A stretch of 64,000 bases of DNA, from assembly GCA_019918135.1 (NCBI GenBank), contig WBZZ01006482.1, positions 341,001 to 405,000 on the forward strand. The letters run 5' to 3'. The notes below the pieces were generated by a model that was given only the letters and a program-made list of their open reading frames with translations, was not told the DNA's origin and did not search any database. Below, in pieces: positions 38,713 through 48,949 of this stretch. Both the position numbers and the translations under genes were made by a program. The DNA is from Paulinella micropora (taxonomy: Eukaryota; Cercozoa; Imbricatea; Euglyphida; Paulinellidae). Numbering within the stretch: position 1 is the stretch's first letter; every line of letters starts with the position of its first letter.

Positions 38713-39660
38713 TCATAAATCAAAAATTATCTTTTTCTTTTTGTGTCTTTTGGTTTCAATTATGTTTTCTGGTTGTATGCCTTCTTTTTTTAACTGTTGC
38801 TTTATTTTATTATCATTCGTTATCTCTTGAACTTGTTCGTTACTTTGCTTTTCATCATCAACTGGCTTTTCAAACTTAGTCTTTAATAACTCGCGGGGGC
38901 TAACTAGTTCTTTATTAGATAGCACAATCTTAAATACATTTCTACCCAAAACCGTAAAAATCTGCTTTGACCAAGTTCGTCCTCCTTTTGAAAATAGATT
39001 TAGTTGATCTTCTCGTCTTACCTTATCGCCAGGTTCAAATTCGTTAATATTTTCATCTCTTTCAATTTTTTCTTGTTTATTAGTAGCTTTTCCATTCAGC
39101 ACATCAATTGGTTTAGCTTTGGTTGTTGGATGAAACCTCATGTTGTAAGCTTTGACAATGTCATCAATGTATGAGACCCAGTCAAAGTTACCATTAGTTT
39201 CAAATAGTATGTCAAGCCACCTTCTAATAGTTCTAATAACTCTATCAACTATTGCGAGTGCTTTGGTCTCATACTTCACCTGTTCTGTGTTCAATGTTAT
39301 GTTCATCAAAATATTTATTAAATGCTCCTTTGTATTCTCCTCCGCTATCTGTTGTAATGATTTCTGGAATATATGGAATAGATTTTAAACCAGTATATAC
39401 TTCATTCGCCGTTTTATTTTTTAGCTGTCTAACTTCTAAAAATCTACTTTTAGTATCAATCCAAACCAACATAAAAGCATATTTTTATTACCTAGTTTAT
39501 CTTTTAACTTAGACATATCCGCCAAATCTACAAACACTTGTTTCAATGGTTTATCAGCCCATATCGTATTTCATTTCTTACTTTGTTTTTCTGAAAATGT
39601 AGTTCTAATGTCTATTGCTCTTTTAGTTCTTGTAATTCGTTGTCCATTGCAGAGACAATT
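38713..39660 (-). pseudogene. INT: PLV retroviral-type (DDE) integrase, frame-broken
   Basis: The first recognisable coding is near 39560-39520 (VFVDLADMSKLKDK, first Asp), then 39472-39269 (WIDTKSRFLEVR, TTDSGGEYKGAF with the second Asp), then 39309-38713 (AIVDRVIRTIRRW where the third acidic residue is expected, MRFHPTTKAKPIDVLNG, and an SH3-like GDKVRRED...RNVFKIVL end). Frame breaks occur near 39480 and 39275-39300. Polinton integrases insert the viral DNA. The third catalytic residue reads Asp rather than Glu. The N-terminal HHCC finger is not visible. Confidence 0.75.
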
Positions 39661-39698
39661 CTCCGCACCTCTATTTTTGATGAAGCAGTTTTGGTATA

Positions 39699-40040
39699 TT
39701 AATAATAATATAATTTGTTTAATAATTCTTCAAACAGCTGGTCAGTGTAATCTGATTTTCCACAACTTCCAAATGTTTTATATTTAAGGTAGTTAATAAA
39801 AGCATCATCTACAACTGGGTCAAATTTTGGATATTGACACATCATCCATCTCCTCGCCATATTGTTGTGAATACAGTATTGAATAAATTTAAAGTCTTTC
39901 CTTTTTCGGATATTAACTCTACACGGTAGGCATATACGGTAAGTTCGCCTCCCATCGTAAAATAATGTGATCGGCTTTTCACGGCGACAATATCCGCATT
40001 TCTTAGTAAAAGACATCGCAGTTCTAATATTTGATGACAC
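39699..40040 (-). CDS. PLV Cys-rich hypothetical protein
   Basis: 113 residues. KKCGYCRREKPITLFYDGRR then CLPCRV forms a C-x2-C...C-x2-C zinc ribbon of the type seen in small viral and HNH-associated proteins. The rest is Tyr/Lys-rich. It overlaps the gene upstream by 17 bp. A TATATAAAG motif lies about 20 bp upstream of the ATG. Function unknown. Confidence 0.5.
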   Translation of the reverse strand: MSSNIRTAMSFTKKCGYCRREKPITLFYDGRRTYRICLPCRVNIRKRKDFKFIQYCIHNNMARRWMMCQYPKFDPVVDDAFINYLKYKTFGSCGKSDYTDQLFEELLNKLYYY

Positions 40041-40302
40041 CTAATGCTTTATCTTTATATATTATTGTTTCTTTTTTTTCTAGTTCAAAACAATAATAAG
40101 AACAAAACTCGTAAGTATAAAATCGGTCGAATGTATCATCAATAGCTGTAATCTGTCTATTAGCCAAACACAGAGTTAATCCACACACATAGCAACTATT
40201 GAAATCGTAATCACGATGATTATATAAATACTCCATACAACTACCGATGTAGTCGGTCATGTATAAACGAACATCCAACTGTAAATTTTTTATATTATTC
40301 AT
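40024..40302 (-). CDS. PLV hypothetical protein with Cys pairs
   Basis: 92 residues with CYVCGLTLC and CSYYCFELE, a possible zinc-binding four-Cys module separated by about 30 residues. It is packed between its neighbours on the same strand, which supports a real gene. Not recognised. Confidence 0.5.
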   Translation of the reverse strand: MNNIKNLQLDVRLYMTDYIGSCMEYLYNHRDYDFNSCYVCGLTLCLANRQITAIDDTFDRFYTYEFCSYYCFELEKKETIIYKDKALGVIKY

Positions 40303-40307
40303 CTATA

Positions 40308-40823
40308 TTAGAACTTTGAAAATATCTTAGATGTATCATTGTTTTCTTTTTTTGATTTCTCTGGTTGTCCCGCATAAACATTGATATTAACACTGCTAGA
40401 CTTCTTACCACCCTTCTTTGGCTTGGGCTCTTCCTCTTCTTCCTCACTTTCGCTTTCGCTGTCCTCGCTTTCTTCTTCCACTTTCTTTTTTACCACTTTC
40501 TTCGCCTTCTTCTGTTTGGTCTTTAATTTCATACCCGCAACCCGTCGTGCAACAATATCAACGAAGTCGTGTTCTACTTCCTCATCAGAACTGCTTTCCT
40601 CACTTTTCTCACCGTCCCGCCCCTCAATCATATCTTTCGCCAACTGCTTTTTAGTAATATGGTTTATCTTTTCGTCAGCCGTCATTTCTTTTACATTCTT
40701 AGCATCTTCCTCAGCGAGTAATTCCTTAGCCCTCTCAATCTTTCTTTGCTTAGCCTGTTTCTTCTTCGCCTCCCACCCCTTTTCAAGATTTTTCATAGCA
40801 ACCTCTCTATTACCTCTCTGCAT
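40308..40823 (-). CDS. PLV highly charged hypothetical protein
   Basis: 171 residues, Lys/Glu/Ser-rich, with coiled-coil-like N-terminus (NLEKGWEAKKKQAKQRKIER), an acidic Ser/Glu stretch and a basic KPKKGGKKSS. Low complexity limits any call; a core or DNA-condensing protein is conceivable. It is the outermost minus-strand gene and diverges from the + strand fibre genes. Confidence 0.45.
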   Translation of the reverse strand: MQRGNREVAMKNLEKGWEAKKKQAKQRKIERAKELLAEEDAKNVKEMTADEKINHITKKQLAKDMIEGRDGEKSEESSSDEEVEHDFVDIVARRVAGMKLKTKQKKAKKVVKKKVEEESEDSESESEEEEEEPKPKKGGKKSSSVNINVYAGQPEKSKKENNDTSKIFSKF

Positions 40824-40926
40824 TTTATGACTTGTTTATATTATCATACAAAATAATAATATTTAGTTTTTATTAATAAAAACAATTTCTTAAAATGTAC
40901 AACCTACGGTCGTAGACAGTATAATA

Positions 40927-41866
40927 ATGTCGCAATACAAAAGTTTATTATGCTTGAATGAGTTGGCCGTTGATAGTCTTAATATACTTAATTTAGACTT
41001 AACGAACACTAATATTATTGGCCTTAATACTGATAGGGTGCCAGAAGATGCCGACCCGATATATTTTATTATACTGATGGGCGATTTGATACACGACTGG
41101 CTACCAAAAGCACATCGGACATCAAAGAAGGAAAAAATCTATATTACACAGAACAACGAGTGAGGGACAACGACGAGGTCAAAGCCTCAACTCAACACAG
41201 AAGCAATACATCTAATCCACATCAAACCAGTCTATACAATTTGATAGATAAAAACATATTCGCACAAGCGAGCGGTCAATACTTAACTTACAACGATGTA
41301 GAAGGCAAATGGCCCTTGGTTCAATTGACACACTTTCTGATGTAGTCATAACCGCACCAATAGCCACTAATAGTTATCTAACATATAATTCAATAAACTG
41401 GGTAAATAAAACCTTTCCAATAAATGTCGATGAATTCGGCAATATTAATATGGGAGGGTATTTGAATATAACAGGAGTTAATTTACTAAATACCAAAGAT
41501 GTTGATGAATGGATATTTGAGCATAATAATAATAATGATAAAGTGTCAGCAGCTGGAAGTATAGACTCACATAGCGATGTTACAATAACAGGCTTCCCAT
41601 CAGATAATCAACTGCTTATTTATAGCACAGGACAATGGAGAAATACGACTTCACCCTTTCTGAGATTAGACGGCACTGCCAGTATGACGGGAGGACTAAA
41701 TATGAATAGTTATGCTATTTCAGGGGCTTCTAAATATAATGAAATTAATCTCACTACTCTTGCAGTTGATGGTTCTGCGGTTGAACTAACAGGAGACCAA
41801 ACCATAGCAGTCATTAAGACATTTAGCAGTATAATAAATGCGAGTGCTGCGGACGAAGGTTGGTGA
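40927..41866 (+). pseudogene. PLV tail-fibre-like protein, in three frames
   Basis: Frames 40927-41163, 41160-41345 and 41309-41866. The third has two diverged repeats: SIDTLSDVVITAPIATNSYL and SIDSHSDVTITGFPSDNQLL, then Y-(S/N)-(S/T)-x-x-W-x-N, LRLDGTASMTGGLNMNSYAI. Repeats of this kind are typical of trimeric phage/virus fibre proteins. The first part (SLLCLNELAVDSLNILNLDL) fits a beta-helical shaft. A receptor-binding role is inference. The frame is lost at 41866 where the AT-rich element ends. Confidence 0.55.
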
Positions 41867-42285
41867 AAAAAAGAAGTTGCTTGCGCGGGAGGGCTCTAGG
41901 AGAGCACAAACGGTAAAGAATGTTACCGAAACCGACAACCAAAATCTGTCTTTGTGCACAGTAAAGAACAATGAGACCAAAAAGATTAAAGGCAAACAAG
42001 GGTTGTGCGCGAAGCGCACCGCAAACCATCCTTTCAGGTGTTGGCACAGCCCCTAGTTATTATTATTATCCCTGAAAGGTGTTGGGAGTAGGGGGTGGGG
42101 GGTTTGGGGGGAGGGGGGTAAATGGAAATTGTGTAGTAGACGGGTCGGCGGGCGAGTGTACGATTTGTTTGTGTCTGTGTTTGTGTGTGTCTTAGTGAGT
42201 GAGTGAGCGTGCGTGCGTCTGTGTGTGTGTGTGTGTGTCTTGTGGCATGTAGGTAGACATGTTGAGACCGCTGCACCGTCCCGAT
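41867..42285. other. Spacer at the right edge of the PLV
   Basis: No supported gene. It holds a G-rich stretch (GGGGGTGGGGGGTTTGGGGG, near 42090) and (GT)n runs. Confidence 0.5.
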
Positions 42286-42810
42286 GTCCGTGCGCGTAAC
42301 CACGTGCGTACCCGCTACCGTAAACGTTGCCGCGTGAGAAACCGTCGCCGTTGCCACGTGGAAAACCGTTACCCTCACCATTGCTAGAACCAGTATTCCC
42401 GAAAGAGAAACCGTTTCCGTTACTGCGTGAGAAACTGTTAACGTTACCGCTGCTGGACCCAGTAACGTCGCCGTTGCTAGAAGCTGTACTCCCGACAGTG
42501 TAACCCAACGGTCTACCGTTGCCACGGAAGTAACCGATACCGTTAGACCCACTACCGTCACCATTGCTGGAAGTAGTATCCACGACAGTGAAACGGTTGT
42601 TACCACGGGAGTAACTGATACCGTTACCGCTGCTAGACCCACTACCGTCACCATTGCTAACAGCAGTATTCCCGACAGCGTAACCATTGCCGTTACCGCT
42701 GCTAGACCCAGTAAGCCCAAAGGCGTAACCGTTACCGGTACCGTTTCCGCGGGTGAAACCGTTACTGCTGCTGTACCCAACCGTGTAACCGTGTTCTCGC
42801 GCGGATTCCG
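42286..42810 (-). repeat. Minisatellite encoding Gly/Asn/Ser repeats if translated
   Basis: Imperfect units of about 27-60 bp built on CCGTTACCGCTGCTAGACCC. The minus strand stays open (GNGNGYAVGNTAVSNGDGSG type) and joins the (GATA)n frame, giving a 422-codon open frame without recognisable domains. Better explained as a minisatellite than a gene. Confidence 0.6.
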
Positions 42811-42877
42811 ATCGACCTCGACCATGGATTGGCGCGGCGACCTGCTGGCATTCGTACTGCGGACAAGGGTCTAGATC

Positions 42878-42879
42878 GT

Positions 42880-42923
<44 letters not shown>

Positions 42924-42932
42924 TAGATAGAT

Positions 42933-42975
<43 letters not shown>

Positions 42976-42996
42976 GATAAATAGATAGATAGATAA

Positions 42997-43047
<51 letters not shown>

Positions 43048-43146
43048 GGTAGGTAGAAAGATAGATAGATAGATAGATAGGTAGATAGGTAGATAGGTAG
43101 GTAGGTAGATAGATAGATAGATAGAAAGATAGAAAGATAGAAAGAT

Positions 43147-43190
<44 letters not shown>

Positions 43191-43257
43191 GGATAGACAG
43201 AAAGACGAGTAAACAAGTAAGGAAGATAGGTAGGTAAGAAGATAGGTAGGCAGATAG

Positions 43258-43288
<31 letters not shown>

Positions 43289-43365
43289 GATAGATGGATA
43301 GACAGACAGACAAGTAGACAAGGAAGATAGGTAGGTAAGAAGATAGGTAGGCAGATAGGTAGGCA
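42878..43365. repeat. (GATA)n microsatellite with GGTA variants
   Basis: About 490 bp of GATA repeat, interrupted by GGTA and GACA units. Confidence 0.95.
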
Positions 43366-43429
43366 GGAGACAGAGGAGGAGGATAGGCCTAGAACTAGAA
43401 GACAGTCAGCCAGACAGGCTAGCAATAAC

Positions 43430-43674
43430 ACCGAACAGAAGCAGTTTTCGCAGACACAAAACAGCAGTCAGCAAAGCAGACAGTCACATCACAGACAGTC
43501 TCAGCCTAGACAGTCGCAGACAAGGCAGTCACAGACTAGCAGTCAGCAAGAAAGACCGTCACAGACAGGCAGACAGCAGAGCATACAGTCGCAGACAGAG
43601 CAGTCACAGACTAGCAGTCAGCCAGAAAGACAGTCTCAGAACAGCAGTCAGCAGCAGAGCAGTCGACAGAGTAG
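43430..43674. repeat. CAG/ACA-rich minisatellite before the copia gag
   Basis: Units of about 22-45 bp containing CAGTCACAGACTAGCAGTCA. One + frame reads Gln/Ser/Arg-rich; it may be an expanded N-terminal part of the copia Gag, but it is not in the gag frame. Confidence 0.65.
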
Positions 43675-44583
43675 ACAACAACGGACAGCAAACGACAGAC
43701 AACAACGAAACAGGACAAGCTGCACACTGCTCACTCACGAAAGGACAAACAGGAGACAGGAGAACAGAGAGATCGAAGCAAGAGAGAGAAAGACGAAACA
43801 GAGTCTATCACTACACGCACAACCTCTCCTGAAAGTACCCAGTCTCTAACGGAACGTACAGGTCGTTGCGAACCACCACATCCCATCTATTCCAAGCTAC
43901 AGCCTGGCTACAATCTATCTAACAAACAGAAACAGTTAGTCAGAAAGGAGACCAATGTTAGAGGTAATCTACGATCTCAAGGGAGAAATACACGCGGTGA
44001 ACAGTGCGGGATTACTCGCGACCCCAAAATTTTCGGATCACCCAAAATGATGGGGAAACGGTTCGAATTCTCGAAGTTCTGCGGTTATCACGCACACCAA
44101 GACCCTTTCTTCCCTTTCATAGACCTTGATAGACCGGGAGAAGCAAGACCTGCAAAATGCGGGAACTACCCAGACCAGAAAGGCTTAGAACCGACAGCAG
44201 AACTGTACTTACAAAAGTATGGAAACGTACAAGGGTATAAAATGCTGAATCAAGCATGGGTCTATTACCCGCCGGAACAGTCGCACGAGTTTCAAATTGC
44301 GCCGTCAGCAGAACTGAATGCGATTACGCTACAGTACGCGCAAAAGATTGTTTGGTCCCCACCTCAGATCAGAAAAGTCAGAACCGACAGAACAGACAGA
44401 GAGACGAGTGCGAAGACAGACACGATGACAGACCAATACCAGAAAGTAACATCCCAGTATGTCCTATTCCTGAAAGGTCTTGTACTACCTCTGTCACCAC
44501 AGCACAATCATCTACTCACGTTCAACAACTCACTCCAGGTGGTCACTATCTCACTAGCACGGCACTCAGACAGGCAGGTCTAG
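43675..44583 (+). pseudogene. Copia-A Gag, main part
   Basis: Open frame without an in-frame ATG before 44047 and with a TAG at 43672. It includes NVRGNLRSQGRNTRGEQCGI, KFCGYHAHQDPFFPF and KCGNYPDQKGLEPTAELYL. The Cys/His spacing could form an atypical finger. It loses its frame near 44500, where the next frame continues (CPIPE...LTPGGHYLTS). Confidence 0.55.
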
Positions 44584-44662
44584 TAGTAGTTGACGACCAA
44601 GCACGCCCAATCCACACATTTCACCCATCAATTCTTACACCTTACAGCACTTAGCAGAAGTA

Positions 44663-45181
44663 ATGACACAAGGATGTGAATGGACAGAAAATAAGGAGGT
44701 AGTGTGGATGGCAGATGAGCAAAAAGACGACTTTCTCACAGACATTATGAATGCGATAGAGGGAGTGTATACAAAGCACAGAGTCGTACGCACTAGCCCC
44801 TATAGTGTAGAAAGAGACCCTATACTTACGCATTCCACCCCACAGGAGAGAGCACGTTTGCCTGGTGTATCCAGCTCACTACAACCGAATGTTCCCACAG
44901 AACGCATTCTTTTCACTACCCCACCACTCAGCAACCAGACAGTTAGGGTAGAACAAAAGAAGGAAGTAGACAATGATGCACCACAAGAAGAGATTGAAGA
45001 GGTAGATGAGGAGGATCAGACAAGAAATGAAGAAGAAGAAGAGGAAGACGAAGAAGAACTGATGCATGACGACAGTGACTGGGAGAAGAACTCAGACGAG
45101 ATAACACTGTTGAGAGCATTAGAAATGTCATCCCCAGAAGAAATAGAGCATGTAGAAGAAGACGGTGATAAAGAGAATTAA
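44663..45181 (+). CDS. Copia-A Gag acidic C-terminal region
   Basis: A 172-residue frame. After about 110 residues it becomes Glu/Asp-rich (QEEIEEVDEEDQTRNEEEEE). It ends at TAA 45179-45181, and the same frame then stays open into the protease, so the stop is an in-frame interruption. Confidence 0.5.
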   Translation: MTQGCEWTENKEVVWMADEQKDDFLTDIMNAIEGVYTKHRVVRTSPYSVERDPILTHSTPQERARLPGVSSSLQPNVPTERILFTTPPLSNQTVRVEQKKEVDNDAPQEEIEEVDEEDQTRNEEEEEEDEEELMHDDSDWEKNSDEITLLRALEMSSPEEIEHVEEDGDKEN

Positions 45182-45508
45182 CAAGAAGAAGAAGACGATA
45201 GTGAGAGTAGAGATGATTCAGTTACAGAGGGACACAAAGCAAAGAAAGGAGAAAAAGAAACTACATCAGACAAAGCCATGGTGTTGTTTAGCGAAAGAGA
45301 GAAGCCCAGACCCAATCACACCTACCAAGATAGCGGTGCGTCCCAACACATTTGTCGTGATGAATCTGTTATGACAAATATGACTCATGTTAAACCAGTG
45401 AAGTTTAAGACAGGCAATGGAGAGAGAGAGCTCAAAAAGGCAGGCATGATGCAAATGGCTAGATGGACACGCAAAACCTCACGTTATAGCCAAAGCAGCT
45501 TATTTTGA
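45182..45508 (+). pseudogene. Copia-A protease
   Basis: In the frame of the preceding Gag part. YQDSGASQHICRDESVMTNM carries the DSGA active site of copia aspartic proteases, and FKTGNGE follows as expected. The frame is lost near 45480. It would process the polyprotein. Confidence 0.7.
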
Positions 45509-45515
45509 CCCCTCA

Positions 45516-46333
45516 ATGCCCATCAACATCGCCCCCACCGGTCCCATGGATCATTATCACCACCATGCTATCCTCCATCAGAACGGACAGATGTTCATTC
45601 TCAAAAAGCCCCTTAAGATAGAGACTAGTGACATACTTGTCAGGGGGAGACTCACAAAGTCTTTGCTATACAGATGGGACACTAAGAACGATAAACCGCT
45701 GCGCATCAATCAGCGTTTTGTCCCGTTCGGTGTGCCCAAGACGGAAAGCAGGTTGGGGTGAATGGGGAGGGAAGCCCCAAAAACAGAAACGATAGAGATA
45801 GTGATAGGAACACTTCAAATCACAGCACAGCGGCAGATAGCAAAGATAGCAATAAGGATATTAGTAGCGAAGCAGTATTGTATGTCAAGTATCTCAGCAA
45901 GACAGACAAACGTAGACCAATAGATATAGACATCTTACATTATAGTATAGGACATTTTGGTTATCCAAAAGCTGCTGCATTTGCAGAAGCGGCCGGATAT
46001 AGGATAGTCAGTCCCAAAGGGACACTCGAAAGCGCCAAGGAAGAGTGCGCCCTATGCGAGCCGTGCATGATTAGCAAATCGAAAGTTCTACCTCGATTCG
46101 CAGTCAATCACATTCGTAGAGCTTCCAAGACAGCAGAAATTCTACATGTAGACACACAGGGAGCTTGGCGCACTATATCTAGAACAGGAAAGAGGTATAA
46201 ATTCTCGGTGACCGACGATTTTTCCGGATACACTCTTGATTTTTATCTCGCGCATAAGAATGAGTTCATAGCTTGTCTGAGAAAGGCCATCCATTGCTTT
46301 GAAACTCAAACAGGCAATAGGACTCCGTTGTGA
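45516..46333 (+). pseudogene. Copia-A integrase, N-terminal part
   Basis: Two frames (45516-45761, 45758-46333). The second carries the HHCC zinc site (HYSIGHFGYPKAA...CALCEPC) and the start of the catalytic core (ILHVDTQGAW, VTDDFSGYTLDF) with the first catalytic Asp. Confidence 0.75.
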
Positions 46334-47027
46334 CCAGGAATTCACGGCACCCAATGAGGTAAAACGAGAATACCCGGGCATAATATGGAAAGATGCAGCT
46401 ACTGGCGATAAAGATGGTAATCCCATAGCTGAATGGATGAACCAGACAACCGGAGGACCCGCACGAGCAATGCGTATACACGCAGGGTTTCCACCCAATT
46501 TTTGGGACGAAATGGAACATACGGCTTCCACTTTGTGGAACATTCTTCCGGCGACCACTGGTCCTAGAAAAGGTATGTCCCCTTATGAACAGTTGTTCGG
46601 TAGAAAGCCCCCAATACACCAACTCAAACCTATAGGTAGCAGAGGAGTTATTCACGTAGGTAAGAAAGACGGTAAGGGAGCTATGCCCGGCAAAGTTGTT
46701 ACTCTAGTAGGGTACGACATACACAGGGAGCTGTATCGAGTATGGGACGGTAAAAGAGTGATTCCAGGAGTTAGAAATGCGCGTTTCAATCCGCACAAAG
46801 TAGGCCCACTGACAGGCAATACAGTGGAGATAGCATGGAGTGACGAATCTGAGGGGGAGCGAGAGAAAGATAGCTTCACCGAAAACATTCCACACGTAGA
46901 CACTAGCGAGATAGGTAGTCTATTAGCAGACACTCCAGTACCATCGACTAACGCACAAGACAACGACGATCACACACCACTCATAGTCCCCACTCACGAG
47001 AACACGAATACATTCGCCAACTCATGA
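46299..47027 (+). pseudogene. Copia-A integrase, C-terminal part
   Basis: It continues from the previous frame after a shift near 46325. LRCDQEFTAPNE has the second catalytic Asp and NPIAEWMNQTTGGPARAM the Glu. GKVVTLVGYDIHRELYRVWD is the copia GKGY-like tail. Confidence 0.78.
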
Positions 47028-47088
47028 CACCGAACAGCCACAGCACAGTGAATCAGAACAACAAGACGAGCTAAGCCTAGAACAAAGC

Positions 47089-48204
47089 TTGCAGGACGAC
47101 TCTTACAAACAAGTTAGTATAGGCCCGACTCCAAACTCTGATTTCACAGCACCAGATGCCGACTACACTGACCCCAATCAGTATGTAGAAGGTAAGCCAC
47201 CCCCGAAAGGATTAACATGGGAACAGAGCGATAGCGTATCGACTGCAAACATAATCCACGGAAAAAGGACGAGAACACAGACAGACTTGTCAAAAACATC
47301 CATTCATTACGTGAAACTAATGATTGAACACTTGACTGACATGGATGACTGCATTTCTCAAGAAGAAGCAAGCGAATGGTTGTTTTACATACACTTACCT
47401 ACTGACCTAGTAGAAGAAGGAATGACGCTAAAGGATTTGCAAAAAGGCATTGACAATGAACTGAAAGCCCTAAGGGAGTTTAAAACTTACGAATGGGTAA
47501 CAGCCGACGTTGTCAAACGAGCCGGCGTGAAGCCTGTGGGTTTACTATGGGTTCATAAAGTAAAGACAGACGATAAGGGAGTAAAATTCGTAAAGTCTCG
47601 ACTATCTCTAAGAGGAGATCAGCTAGAACCCGGAATAAGCTATAACCCCGAACAGCTCTATGTCCCGTGTGCGAATCATAGGTCAGTTTTGTTGCTTTTC
47701 AAACTAGCGGTAAGTTTAGGAAACAAAGTCTATGCCGTTGACTTCAAAAAAGCATACCTCAATGCATTGATGAAGGACCCGGTATATGCCAGAGCCCCTC
47801 CGGGAGTTACAGAAAAGGGCAAGGAAGGTATGTTTCTCAAGATCACCAAAGCTCTGTATGGAGCCCCTCAGGCAGGCAAGAGATGGTACGATCTTTTCGC
47901 TGAGCTTCTAAGAGAAGTAGGATTTGAGAACTTGAAAGCCGACCCGTGCATGTTCATACAAAAGGGAGTACACGTGAGCAAGGCCATCATTGGCGTGTTC
48001 CACGTTGACGATCTTATCTTCGTAGCCCCCGATGAACGAGCTTACTCTAAATTTTGCGATAGCTTGGAGAAGCGATTCCCCATTAAACGTCTAGGATTAG
48101 CAAGGGAGTTCAAAGGCATGGAGATAGAACAGCGAAAGGGAGAGATAATAGCACATCAGAGAACTTACGCCAGAAAGGTCATTACGTTCTTCGGACGCAA
48201 ATAG
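47089..48204 (+). CDS. Copia-A reverse transcriptase
   Basis: 371 residues. Copia RT motifs: FVKSRLSLRGDQLEPGISY, VYAVDFKKAYLNALMKDPVY, TKALYGAPQAGKRWYDLF, DPCMFI and FHVDDLIFVAP, where HVDD replaces the usual YVDD. EFKGMEIE follows. The frame ends near the RNase H junction, which continues in another frame. Confidence 0.85.
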   Translation: MQDDSYKQVSIGPTPNSDFTAPDADYTDPNQYVEGKPPPKGLTWEQSDSVSTANIIHGKRTRTQTDLSKTSIHYVKLMIEHLTDMDDCISQEEASEWLFYIHLPTDLVEEGMTLKDLQKGIDNELKALREFKTYEWVTADVVKRAGVKPVGLLWVHKVKTDDKGVKFVKSRLSLRGDQLEPGISYNPEQLYVPCANHRSVLLLFKLAVSLGNKVYAVDFKKAYLNALMKDPVYARAPPGVTEKGKEGMFLKITKALYGAPQAGKRWYDLFAELLREVGFENLKADPCMFIQKGVHVSKAIIGVFHVDDLIFVAPDERAYSKFCDSLEKRFPIKRLGLAREFKGMEIEQRKGEIIAHQRTYARKVITFFGRK

Positions 48205-48247
48205 CAAGCCAAGCGCTACCCCAGGTACCAAAGTCGACCACGCGCCT

Positions 48248-48949
48248 ATGCACGCCTCAGCTAGACTTCGGCAGTTCTCTATTCCCCAGATAGTCGGAAG
48301 TTTGCTTTTTCTAACCAAGATGACTAGACCGGATATCGACGAAGCTGTAAACGCCGCAAGCGTATTACAAACCGTTGACACAGGAGTAGCATATGCACGC
48401 CTAGGCAAGTGCATCCGATATCTGAAAAACTTACGGGCTTTGCGATTCAAATCGGGCACAAGATCCGAATTGGTTGAACAAATTTCCGTATATCCGGATG
48501 CGGCGCATAAGGCATGCATTAAAACGGGAAAATCAAGAACCGGTTACGTTATCTTAGTCGGCGCAAGCCCCGTTGCTTGGCTATCCAAGAGGCAAACCAA
48601 AGTTGCGTTGTCGTCGAATGACGCGGAAATCATTGCGGCCAACGAAGCTCTTCGGGAGATGATGGCGGTCAAACATATTTTGCCTGAAATCGGTTTGGCG
48701 CAAAACAATCCTGTTGATGTCTTTGAGGACAATGCCCAGACAATTCTCGCAGCGCAACGAGGACTCTCGGGACCGCGGACAAAACATCTACTCGTGGAAG
48801 AACATTACTTGAACAAACTTGAGAGTAGCAGAATTGTCAAGTTCCGGAAAGTAGATACCCGTGAACAAATCGCGGATGTATTAACTAAGTACCTTCCAAA
48901 AGATCAAATGGATTACTTGCTGGATAAGTTTATGATAAGGATGGAATAA
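48248..48949 (+). CDS. Copia-A RNase H
   Basis: 233 residues. IPQIVGSLLFLTKMTRPDID is the copia RT-RNase H connection. Then YPDAAHKACIKTGKSRTGYV, ALSSNDAEIIAANEALREMM, VFEDNAQTIL, RTKHLLVEEHYL and ADVLTKYLPKDQ cover the RNase H domain. The first acidic residue and the later E and D are present. It ends at a natural stop. Confidence 0.85.
   Translation: MHASARLRQFSIPQIVGSLLFLTKMTRPDIDEAVNAASVLQTVDTGVAYARLGKCIRYLKNLRALRFKSGTRSELVEQISVYPDAAHKACIKTGKSRTGYVILVGASPVAWLSKRQTKVALSSNDAEIIAANEALREMMAVKHILPEIGLAQNNPVDVFEDNAQTILAAQRGLSGPRTKHLLVEEHYLNKLESSRIVKFRKVDTREQIADVLTKYLPKDQMDYLLDKFMIRME

Larger units (their letters stand above)
28735..41866. mobile_element. Endogenous polinton-like virus (PLV) remnant
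   Basis: About 13 kb of AT-rich DNA with a virus-like gene set: major capsid protein fragment, beta-rich virion proteins, lipase, ExoX-C protein, protein-primed DNA polymerase B, zinc-finger proteins and a retroviral-type integrase. This combination defines Maverick/Polinton and polinton-like viruses. I do not see the packaging ATPase, the maturation protease or terminal inverted repeats. The ends are set by the change in base composition and coding, so they are approximate. Several genes are frame-broken. Confidence 0.85.
43675..48949 (+). mobile_element. Copia-A: Ty1/copia element, broken
   Basis: Domain order gag, protease, integrase, RT, RNase H is the copia order (integrase before RT). 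All domains are recognisable but spread over several frames with at least one in-frame stop. I could not identify its LTRs in the flanks (41867-43674 and 48950-50883). Confidence 0.85.

Noticed and set aside
42878-43431. Possible CRISPR-like or regularly spaced array
   Set aside because: Simple GATA/GGTA microsatellite without distinct spacers; eukaryotic context.
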